Shown here: one piece after another, positions 58,598 through 64,000 of the stretch
Layout: every line of letters begins with the position of its first letter
How positions within the stretch are numbered: the first letter of the stretch is position 1
Assembly (NCBI RefSeq): GCF_011065935.2
Contig: NZ_JAAMNH020000001.1
Span: 5,105,001-5,169,000 of the forward strand
Source of the DNA: Clostridium estertheticum
GTDB lineage: Bacteria > Bacillota > Clostridia > Clostridiales > Clostridiaceae
DNA length: 64,000 nt
Direction: 5' to 3'
The notes under the pieces: model-generated
Told to the model about the DNA's origin: nothing
The model's database searches: none
The model's input: only the letters and a program-made list of their open reading frames with translations
Made by a program: the position numbers and the translations under genes

Positions 58598-59119
58598 CTA
58601 GTCTAATTTTTGTATTTGATTGAATTCTAATTCAACAGGGGTTTCCCTGCCAAACATATTAATTAATGCTTTAACCTTGTGCTTTTCCAAATGAATTTCT
58701 TGTATTAATGCAACAAACCCTTCTAAAGGTCCAAATGTTACCTGAATGTTCTCACCTATTTCGTAGTCAACAACTATAACTTTTTCTGCAATTCCCATAG
58801 TCCTAACTTCTTCTTCGGTAAGAGCCACCGGCTTAGAACCAGGTCCTACGAACCCTGTTACACCTCTAGTGTTTCTAACTATATACCATGATTCATCTGT
58901 CATAAGCATTTTAACCATTACATAACCTGGAAATACTTTTTTAAAAGTTATTTTCTTCTTTCCATCCTTTACTTCAACTACTTCTTCCATAGGAACTTGA
59001 ATATCGTGAACAAATTCTTCAAGATTTCTATTTTCAATTGCTTTTTCTAGGTTGGCTTTAACTTTATTTTCATAACCAGAATATGTATGTACAACATACC
59101 ATTTAGCTTTATCTGCCAT
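58598..59119 (-). CDS. nusG: transcription elongation factor NusG
   Basis: NusG, 173 residues. The NGN domain (about 1-110: KWYVVHTYSGYENKVKANLE, VFPGYVMVKMLMTDESWYIV) binds RNA polymerase and the C-terminal KOW domain (about 122-173: QVTFGPLEGFVALIQEIH) binds S10 or Rho. The ATG at 59119 lacks a ribosome site at normal distance. An AAGGAGG lies about 30 nt upstream across a hairpin (59127-59148) that would bring it within about 8 nt. An in-frame stop just upstream excludes an earlier start. Confidence 0.96.
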   Translation of the reverse strand: MADKAKWYVVHTYSGYENKVKANLEKAIENRNLEEFVHDIQVPMEEVVEVKDGKKKITFKKVFPGYVMVKMLMTDESWYIVRNTRGVTGFVGPGSKPVALTEEEVRTMGIAEKVIVVDYEIGENIQVTFGPLEGFVALIQEIHLEKHKVKALINMFGRETPVELEFNQIQKLD

Positions 59120-59126
59120 AGCTCAA

Positions 59127-59154
59127 AGGGTGGAGTGCTCCGTCCCCTACCTCC
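59127..59154 (-). promoter_or_regulatory. ribosome site of nusG bridged by a hairpin
   Basis: On the minus strand GGAGG (59150-59154) is followed by AGGG...CCCT enclosing GGA-GCAC-TCC, then TTGAGCT and the nusG ATG. Linear distance from GGAGG to ATG is about 30 nt; with the hairpin folded it is 8 nt. Folding-dependent start selection of this type is known in other genes; here it is an inference. Confidence 0.5.
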
Positions 59155-59165
59155 TTTTTTTTACC

Positions 59166-59390
59166 TTATTTAAAGATTAGTTTATAGAGGTTATTAAATC
59201 CATAATCCAACAAACCCACAAAGATTACAAAAAGAAAAGAAAAACTTGCCACTGCAATAGTTGCCTTTTGAATATCTTTTTTTGAAGGCCAAGTTATTCT
59301 TTTCACTTCCGCCTTAAGGTCCTTGAAAAACTTAACTATTCCTTTTTGGTTTGATTTTTCTTTTACTTTAATGTTACCATTAACAGCCAT
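59166..59390 (-). CDS. secE: preprotein translocase subunit SecE
   Basis: SecE, 74 residues in the short single-helix form of Gram-positives, clamps SecY. The conserved cytoplasmic helix FFKDLKAEVKRITWPSKKDI precedes one membrane helix (about 48-68). I chose ATG at 59390, 10 nt after GGGGGA; upstream TTG and GTG codons overlap that site. The order rpmG-secE-nusG is universal in Firmicutes. Confidence 0.95.
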   Translation of the reverse strand: MAVNGNIKVKEKSNQKGIVKFFKDLKAEVKRITWPSKKDIQKATIAVASFSFLFVIFVGLLDYGFNNLYKLIFK

Positions 59391-59429
59391 TTCATTCACA
59401 TCCCCCAACGTTTTGTGTTTTATGCTGTA

Positions 59430-59579
59430 TTATTTTGTCTCTTTATGAAGTGTATGTTTGTGGCAGAACTTACAGTATTTTTTCATTTCTATCCTGTCTG
59501 GGTTATTTTTTTTGTTTTTCATTGTATTGTAATTTCTCTGTTTGCAATCAGTACATGCTAATGTTACTTTTACTCTCAC
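59430..59579 (-). CDS. rpmG: 50S ribosomal protein L33 (zinc-binding form)
   Basis: A 49-codon gene: xRVKVTLACTDCKQRNYNTM ... IEMKKYCKFCHKHTLHKETK. Two C-x2-C pairs (C9/C12 and C36/C39) form the zinc knuckle of the C+ L33. It starts with GTG at 59579 behind GGGAGGTG. It is too short for most frame cut-offs. It has its own promoter at 59670-59698. Confidence 0.96.
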   Translation of the reverse strand: MRVKVTLACTDCKQRNYNTMKNKKNNPDRIEMKKYCKFCHKHTLHKETK

Positions 59580-59669
59580 AATCTACACCTCCCGGTTTTC
59601 CATCTATTTAAGAACGCTAGTGTTTAATAAGCACTATGCTATCTTTACTATTTTTTATTTTACTTAAAC

Positions 59670-59698
59670 AATTTATCACAACTTAATAGATATGTCAA
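59670..59698 (-). promoter_or_regulatory. sigma-A promoter of rpmG-secE-nusG
   Basis: On the minus strand TTGACA (59693-59698) and TAAATT (59670-59675) are separated by 17 bases, 91 nt upstream of the rpmG start. It should drive rpmG, secE, nusG, rplK and rplA. Confidence 0.87.
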
Positions 59699-59771
59699 TG
59701 GATTAGTTCAAGGTGTTTTTTCATTAAACGTTCCTTTTACCACAAGTTCAACATTCATATCTTATTTTCTA

Positions 59772-59796
59772 GGAACTAGGCATTACGCCTAGCTCC
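59772..59796 (-). terminator. hairpin after tuf2, possible terminator without U-tract
   Basis: GGAGCTAGGC pairs with GCCTAGTTCC on the minus strand (nine of ten positions) around a 5-base loop, 38 nt after the tuf2 stop. The following TAGAAAATAAG is not T-rich, so it may protect the 3' end rather than terminate efficiently. Confidence 0.5.
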
Positions 59797-59833
59797 AGTT
59801 CATTTCTGATTTAGTTGTGCATTATTTCTTATA

Positions 59834-61027
59834 TTATTTAACTATTGAAGTAACAACGCCTGAACCTACTGTTCTTCCGCCTTCTCTTATAGCAAATCTT
59901 AATCCTTCATCCATTGCTACTTGAGTAATTAATTCAACGTTCATGTCTATGTGATCTCCTGGCATTACCATTTCCATTCCATCTGGTAATTTGATTGATC
60001 CAGTTACATCAGTTGTTCTGAAGTAAAATTGTGGTCTATATCCGTCGAAGAATGGAGTATGTCTTCCGCCTTCTTCTTTTTTAAGTACATATACTTGACC
60101 TACAAATTTATCATGGGGATGTATTGAGCCTGGCTTTGCAAGTACTTGACCTCTTTCAATATCAGCTCTTTGTACTCCTCTTAATAATGCTCCGATGTTG
60201 TCTCCTGCCATTGCTTGGTCTAGAAGTTTTCTAAACATCTCGACTCCAGTACATACAACTTTTCTTTTATCTTCGGAAAGTCCAACGATTTCAACTTCTT
60301 CTCCAACCTTAAGTATCCCAGTTTCAACTCTTCCTGTAGCAACTGTTCCTCTACCTGTGATTGTAAATACATCTTCTACTGGCATTAAGAATGGTTTATC
60401 TGTTAATCTTGTTGGTGTTGGAATGTAAGTATCAACAGCTTCCATTAATTCCATTATGCATTTTGTTGCTTCTTCATCTGATGGATTTTCTAATGCTTTT
60501 AATGCTGATCCTGTTATGATTGGAATATCATCACCAGGGAAGTCATACTCACTTAATAGTTCTCTTACTTCCATTTCAACAAGTTCTAATAATTCTGGAT
60601 CATCTACCATATCTGCTTTATTTAAGAATACTACTATATATCCTACTCCAACTCTGCTTGCTAGTAGTATATGCTCTCTTGTTTGAGGCATTGGACCATC
60701 TGCTGCACTAACAACTAGGATTGCTCCGTCCATTTGTGCGGCTCCAGTGATCATGTTCTTTACATAATCTGCATGTCCTGGGCAATCAACGTGTGCATAA
60801 TGTCTATTTACTGTTTCATATTCAACATGCGCAGTGTTGATTGTAATTCCTCTTTCTCTTTCCTCTGGTGCCTTGTCAATTTGGTCAAATCTAGATGCTT
60901 GTGCTAAGCCCTTAGTTGCAAGTACTGCTGTTATTGCTGCCGTTAATGTTGTCTTGCCGTGATCTACGTGTCCTATTGTTCCAATGTTTACATGTGGTTT
61001 AGTTCTTTCAAATTTTGCTTTTGCCAT
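59834..61027 (-). CDS. tuf: elongation factor Tu (second copy)
   Basis: The second 397-residue EF-Tu, with the same G motifs as the copy at 43818-45011 and seven substitutions by my count, grouped at three places (ETVNRH; ENPSDEEATK; QRADIERGQVLAK). The ribosome-site region (GGAGGAATACAAA ATG) is also identical. The open frame extends to 61225 only because it runs through the two tRNA genes, so the ATG at 61027 is the start. It is transcribed with tRNA-Gly and tRNA-Thr. Confidence 0.98.
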   Translation of the reverse strand: MAKAKFERTKPHVNIGTIGHVDHGKTTLTAAITAVLATKGLAQASRFDQIDKAPEERERGITINTAHVEYETVNRHYAHVDCPGHADYVKNMITGAAQMDGAILVVSAADGPMPQTREHILLASRVGVGYIVVFLNKADMVDDPELLELVEMEVRELLSEYDFPGDDIPIITGSALKALENPSDEEATKCIMELMEAVDTYIPTPTRLTDKPFLMPVEDVFTITGRGTVATGRVETGILKVGEEVEIVGLSEDKRKVVCTGVEMFRKLLDQAMAGDNIGALLRGVQRADIERGQVLAKPGSIHPHDKFVGQVYVLKKEEGGRHTPFFDGYRPQFYFRTTDVTGSIKLPDGMEMVMPGDHIDMNVELITQVAMDEGLRFAIREGGRTVGSGVVTSIVK

Positions 61028-61107
61028 TTTGTATTCCTCCTTATTTGAATAATTACACTTTAGTGCAAGTAAACTTATCCTAGTGTGTTGCAGGACCTTA
61101 ATAATTA

Positions 61108-61183
61108 TGGAGCCCATAACCGGGATTGAACCGGTGACCTCCACCTTACCAAGGTGACGCTCTGCCGACTGAGCTATATGGGC
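61108..61183 (-). tRNA. tRNA-Thr (anticodon GGU)
   Basis: A full cloverleaf on the minus strand: acceptor GCCCATA/TATGGGC, D arm GCTC...GAGC, anticodon stem TCACC/GGTGG with loop TTGGTAA (anticodon GGT), T arm with GGTTCAATCC, and an encoded CCA end. It is 9 nt downstream of tRNA-Gly and 80 nt upstream of tuf2. Co-transcription of tRNA genes with tuf is known in other bacteria. Confidence 0.96.
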
Positions 61184-61192
61184 ACTTAATTT

Positions 61193-61267
61193 TGGAGCGG
61201 GAAACGGGTATTGAACCCGCGACACCCAGCTTGGGAAGCTGGTGCTCTACCACTGAGCTACTCCCGC
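61193..61267 (-). tRNA. tRNA-Gly (anticodon CCC)
   Basis: A cloverleaf on the minus strand: acceptor GCGGGAG (one mismatch with CTCCCGC expected), D arm GCTC...GAGC, anticodon stem CCAGC/GCTGG with loop TTCCCAA, T arm GGGTTCAATACCC, and an encoded CCA. The seven-base loop puts CCC at 34-36, reading only GGG, a rare codon in AT-rich genomes; GCC or TCC would be usual. It is the first gene of the tRNA-tuf2 transcript. Confidence 0.9.
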
Positions 61268-61301
61268 TGACGTACAACTTAAAGCTATACACCAGTTATT
61301 A

Positions 61302-61330
61302 ATTCTACTATTGTTTGCCTTCCTTGTCAA
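61302..61330 (-). promoter_or_regulatory. sigma-A promoter of the tRNA-Gly/tRNA-Thr/tuf2 unit
   Basis: On the minus strand TTGACA (61325-61330) and TAGAAT (61302-61307) are separated by 17 bases, 34 nt upstream of tRNA-Gly and just after the sigH stop codon. Confidence 0.87.
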
Positions 61331-61337
61331 TACATTT

Positions 61338-61979
61338 TCACCTTTTACTTAGACATTTCTCCAATTTTCTTTTTACTCTTTGAAGAGCATTATCAATTGA
61401 CTTTGCATGCCTATCTAAATCGCAAGCAATTTCTTGATAGGATTTACCATCTAAGTATGACATTAACACTTCCATTTCCAATTCTGAAAGAACTTCCCCA
61501 ATTTCATTTTGAATACTTATTACTTCTTCACGGCTTATAACCAGTTCTTCAGGATCGGTAATTTTAGCACCTGATAACACATCCAATAGTGTTCTATCTG
61601 ATTCCTCATCATATATTGGTTTATTTAAAGAGATATATGTATTAAGAGGAATATGTTTTTGGCGAGTGGCTGTTTTTATTGCTGTAATTATCTGCCTTGT
61701 AACACAAATTTCTGCAAAAGCCCTAAAAGAAGATAATCTATCAGCCTTAAAATCTCTAATAGCCTTGTAGAGACCTATCATTCCTTCTTGATAAATATCC
61801 TCTTTATCTGCCCCAATCAAAAAATATGACTTAGCCTTGGCTTTTACAAAATTTTTATATTTATTAATTAAATATTCTTGAGCTCTAACATTTCTCTTTT
61901 GTGCTTCAATTACTACTTCTTCATCCAACCTATCTTCAAAGCATGACATATCCACACTTACTCTAACTATTTTCTCCAA
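61338..61979 (-). CDS. sigH: RNA polymerase sigma-H factor
   Basis: SigH (Spo0H) directs transition-state and early sporulation genes. The 213-residue protein has region 2 (AQEYLINKYKNFVKAKAKSY, DIYQEGMIGLYKAIRDF, FAEICVTRQIITAIKTATRQ) and region 4 (LSELEMEVLMSYLDGKSYQE, KSIDNALQRVKRKLEK). I chose TTG at 61979 behind GGAGGGG; the frame open to 62048 runs back through its own promoter. Order rlmB-NYN-sigH-(tuf)-rpmG-secE-nusG is standard for clostridia. Confidence 0.94.
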   Translation of the reverse strand: MEKIVRVSVDMSCFEDRLDEEVVIEAQKRNVRAQEYLINKYKNFVKAKAKSYFLIGADKEDIYQEGMIGLYKAIRDFKADRLSSFRAFAEICVTRQIITAIKTATRQKHIPLNTYISLNKPIYDEESDRTLLDVLSGAKITDPEELVISREEVISIQNEIGEVLSELEMEVLMSYLDGKSYQEIACDLDRHAKSIDNALQRVKRKLEKCLSKR

Positions 61980-62018
61980 TAAATATCCCCTCCACACCAA
62001 ACATGTGTCATATAGATG

Positions 62019-62048
62019 ATTATACCTTAGTGGAATTTCCATAGTCAA
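62019..62048 (-). promoter_or_regulatory. sigma-A promoter of sigH
   Basis: On the minus strand TTGACT (62043-62048) and TATAAT (62019-62024) are separated by 18 bases, 40 nt upstream of the TTG start. It lies in the spacer after the NYN gene stop and independently argues against a longer SigH. Confidence 0.78.
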
Positions 62049-62054
62049 GACAAT

Positions 62055-62564
62055 TCAAAGGTTCCTTCGTATTTTCTCAAGTTTTTCCAATGTTTTTTCA
62101 TCTATTCTCTCTTCTATGCTATTCCTTTTTTCCAAATATTTTTTTTCTGTCTTAATTCGTATTTTTTTTTCAATGCTAATTACTTCATGATAAAATTCAA
62201 TAGAAGACATTCTAATTGCACCTCTTTGAAACGTAACCTGCTGTACTAAAGAGTCAGATGTAACTACGCATATCTCAGATTTTCGACCTATATTATTTAC
62301 GGTCCTTTCAATGTAATTATCCGCAGTTTCCCCTTCTCTTGTAAAAATCACGACTAAGTCACCTTGTTTTTCTTTTTTTTCAAGGCTTCCTTTAACCATG
62401 TGTGCATCAAAAACTATAATCATTTTATAACCTTTAAATTCCGAGTAGTTTTGAAGAGTGTCAATAAGTTGCTGCCGGGAAGATTCATAACTGAAATCTT
62501 TAATTGCTTTAAGATTTGGCCAGCTATTAATAACATTATACCCATCAACAAAAAATGTTTTCAC
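62055..62564 (-). CDS. NYN-domain RNase-like protein (YacP/Rae1 family)
   Basis: A 169-residue PIN-like protein. FFVDGYNVINSWP (residues about 4-16) carries the first catalytic Asp, MIIVFDAHMVKGS the second, and ICVVTSDSLVQQ the third acidic region. Bacillus Rae1 (YacP) is a ribosome-dependent mRNA endonuclease; I infer a similar role. It lies 3 nt after rlmB, as in Bacillus. Confidence 0.87.
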   Translation of the reverse strand: MKTFFVDGYNVINSWPNLKAIKDFSYESSRQQLIDTLQNYSEFKGYKMIIVFDAHMVKGSLEKKEKQGDLVVIFTREGETADNYIERTVNNIGRKSEICVVTSDSLVQQVTFQRGAIRMSSIEFYHEVISIEKKIRIKTEKKYLEKRNSIEERIDEKTLEKLEKIRRNL

Positions 62565-62567
62565 GAA

Positions 62568-63674
62568 TTACTTGATTTTTTGTTTCATAATTTCATACAT
62601 TATTATACCACCCGCAACTGATGCATTCAAAGAGGTTATTTTTCCAACCATAGGTATCTTTACTAGCACATCACATTTTTCTTTTGTAAGTTTAGAAATA
62701 CCTCTGCCTTCACTTCCAATTACAAGAGCCACCGCACCAGTGAAATCAGTATCAAAAATATAGCTTTCAGCCTCCATATCAGCACCATAAACCCAAACTC
62801 CACGTTCTTTGATTTCTTCTATGGCTGCATTTATATTAGTTACTTTTGCTATTTTTACATGTTCAATGGCACCAGCTGAAGTTTTATAAACTATTGGTGT
62901 AGCTCCTACATTTCTCCTCTTAGGTATTATTATACCGTGAGCTCCGCATACCTCTGCAGTTCTTATTATAGATCCAAAATTATGAGGGTCCTCAATTTCA
63001 TCTAAAATAATTATAAAAGGCTTTTCTCCTTTTTCCTCTGCATATTTAAATATATCATTTAATCCAAAGTATTTATAAGGTGTTACTACCGCCATAACTC
63101 CTTGGTGTGATGAAGTTTGAGACATTTCATCTAACTTTCTTCGGTCTACTTCTTTGGTAACAATTCCCTTTTCTTTAGCTAATGCTAATACTACACTTAT
63201 CGATCCTACCAAATCACCTTTGGCGATAAGAATATATTCTATAGTCCTATCTGATTTTAACGCTTCTATAACTGCATTTCTTCCTTCAATTAAATCTTCT
63301 CTCAATATTTGGGGTTCAGTTTCACCACTGGCATTATTAGTTCTAGGATTTATTTCAGTTCTCTCTTTAGTAACCTTTTTATTTTCTACTACTTTGTTTT
63401 TATCTTCTCTGTTACCTAAGCCGTCATGATTTTCTTTTGCACTTGCATCGTCGCCTCTATATCTTCTGGTAGTCGCTGCTTTTTTTTCATATTTACTACT
63501 TGAAAAACTTTTGCCTTCTTTTGAACCACCTTTGCTACTTGAAAATCCTTTGCTTTCTTTTGAACCCGCATCGCTAGTTTTAAATCTTTTAGAAGCTACT
63601 CCACTTTTTTCTCCTCTACTACTTGAAGCTCCTTTACTTCCTTTGTTTTCTTGATATTTTTTATTATCACTCAT
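62568..63674 (-). CDS. rlmB: 23S rRNA (guanosine-2'-O)-methyltransferase RlmB-type, with long low-complexity N-terminus
   Basis: A SPOUT-family TrmH-type enzyme that uses S-adenosylmethionine to methylate ribose in 23S rRNA. The catalytic part is about residues 125-368: substrate domain (IEGRNAVIEALKSDRTIEYI), motif 1 DEIEDPHNFGSIIRTAEVCG, motif 2 LVIGSEGRGISKLT and motif 3 IPMVGKITSLNASVAGGIIM. Residues 1-120 are Ser/Gly/Lys/Arg-rich with repeated SKGFSSSKG-like units and look disordered. The usual enzyme is about 245 residues, so this extension is unusual. ATG at 63674 follows GAGGTAATTTAAA. It begins 1 nt after the thyX stop. Confidence 0.92.
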   Translation of the reverse strand: MSDNKKYQENKGSKGASSSRGEKSGVASKRFKTSDAGSKESKGFSSSKGGSKEGKSFSSSKYEKKAATTRRYRGDDASAKENHDGLGNREDKNKVVENKKVTKERTEINPRTNNASGETEPQILREDLIEGRNAVIEALKSDRTIEYILIAKGDLVGSISVVLALAKEKGIVTKEVDRRKLDEMSQTSSHQGVMAVVTPYKYFGLNDIFKYAEEKGEKPFIIILDEIEDPHNFGSIIRTAEVCGAHGIIIPKRRNVGATPIVYKTSAGAIEHVKIAKVTNINAAIEEIKERGVWVYGADMEAESYIFDTDFTGAVALVIGSEGRGISKLTKEKCDVLVKIPMVGKITSLNASVAGGIIMYEIMKQKIK

Positions 63675-63675
63675 T

Positions 63676-64000
63676 TTAAATTACCTCTTTCTTTATCAAT
63701 TTAATTGCGTATTCTTTTCTTATATCCATGGTTTTTCCACAAGACATACCACCTTCAGGACATGGTCCATTGACACAACTTGGTCCTGCATATTTGAACA
63801 ATATCGGTGCTACAATTCTTACTTGCATAAGCATTGTTTTTGCCATTTGACGTATTTCCCACTGAGCTCTAGTACAACATCTCTGATTAAAGAAATGAAT
63901 TAGTTCTCTAGCGTTCATAGTAACTATTATTTTAGTTTCGCAAGCATTTGGAAACACATACCGTGCGTCTTCAATAGCTTTTTTTTCAGCTTTGCCCTTT
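63676..64000 (-). CDS. thyX: flavin-dependent thymidylate synthase (5' end cut by window edge)
   Basis: The visible C-terminal 107 residues read (toward the end) KKAIEDARYVFPNACETKII, then NARELIHFFNQRCCTRAQWE. These are the ThyX signatures: the ED-R segment, the NARELxHF nucleotide site and RCxxRAQWEIR. ThyX makes dTMP from dUMP with methylene-tetrahydrofolate and FAD. The frame is open to position 64000, so an apparent start at 63957 (GTG) is only internal. It is directly upstream of rlmB. Confidence 0.93.
   Translation of the reverse strand, partial: KGKAEKKAIEDARYVFPNACETKIIVTMNARELIHFFNQRCCTRAQWEIRQMAKTMLMQVRIVAPILFKYAGPSCVNGPCPEGGMSCGKTMDIRKEYAIKLIKKEVI

Noticed and set aside
61028..61225. 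N-terminal extension of the second EF-Tu containing SAHIAQSAERHLGKVEVTG
   Set aside because: This peptide is the familiar read-through of tRNA genes. The two tRNAs and a perfect ribosome site before ATG 61027 explain the sequence.
1..64000. CRISPR array, prophage or defence island
   Set aside because: No regularly spaced repeats, integrase, intact transposase or defence-gene motif was seen. Most of the window is conserved housekeeping and fermentation genes.

Overview
The window is low-GC DNA from a strictly fermentative, spore-forming Firmicute, most likely a Clostridium (sensu stricto). The evidence is AT-rich spacers, strong AGGAGG-type ribosome binding sites, zinc-binding (C+) forms of S4, S14, L33 and L36, the germination amidase CwlD, sporulation SigH and a complete methylaspartate pathway of glutamate fermentation. 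The methylaspartate ammonia-lyase has its key residues at the Clostridium tetanomorphum positions, but its sequence differs clearly from what I remember of that protein, so this looks like another species. Almost every gene is on the minus strand and is transcribed from high to low coordinates. Only an AraC regulator (9862-10695) and a DUF3048 protein (21412-22188) are on the plus strand.

Region 1 (1-3825): a partial TPR membrane protein, a decayed GNAT fragment, an ECF sigma factor with its membrane anti-sigma factor, and a 187-nt imperfect palindrome. The end of the palindrome recurs upstream of the TPR gene. Region 2 (3826-6253): citC-citX-citG, which make and attach the prosthetic group of a citrate-lyase-type enzyme. 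Region 3 (6528-10864): an alpha-galactoside cassette (GH36 and GH4 alpha-galactosidases, a divergent AraC regulator) without a transporter; a 33-codon lipoprotein stub may be what remains of one. Region 4 (11181-21230): a GntR regulator followed by glmS-glmL-glmE, methylaspartate ammonia-lyase, two-subunit mesaconase and three-subunit citramalate lyase. Together these convert L-glutamate through (2S,3S)-3-methylaspartate, mesaconate and (S)-citramalate to acetate and pyruvate. Regions 2 and 4 belong to one pathway, and Region 3 lies between them.

Region 5 (21412-23012): a DUF3048 protein and CwlD, convergent on a shared terminator. Region 6 (23257-63674): one of the largest conserved blocks of a Firmicute chromosome. 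In transcription order it holds rlmB, the NYN nuclease gene, sigH, tRNA-Gly, tRNA-Thr, tuf2, rpmG, secE, nusG, rplKAJL, rpoBC, an L7Ae-like gene, rpsL, rpsG, fusA, tuf1, the S10, spc and alpha operons, rplQ, ecfA1-ecfA2-ecfT, truA, rplM and rpsI. A partial thyX lies at the right edge. Seven sigma-A promoters with 17-bp spacers, and one with 18, can be read directly in the spacers of this block, together with many terminators and structured leaders.

The housekeeping block is ordinary in content. The most interesting items are: the operator pair built into the gntR-glm promoter and that gene's possible ATT start; the palindromic element beside the ECF module; gene remnants (GNAT, lipoprotein); a hairpin that may bridge the nusG ribosome binding site; and structured spacers inside ribosomal operons. 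I found no CRISPR array, prophage, intact insertion sequence or evident new defence system.
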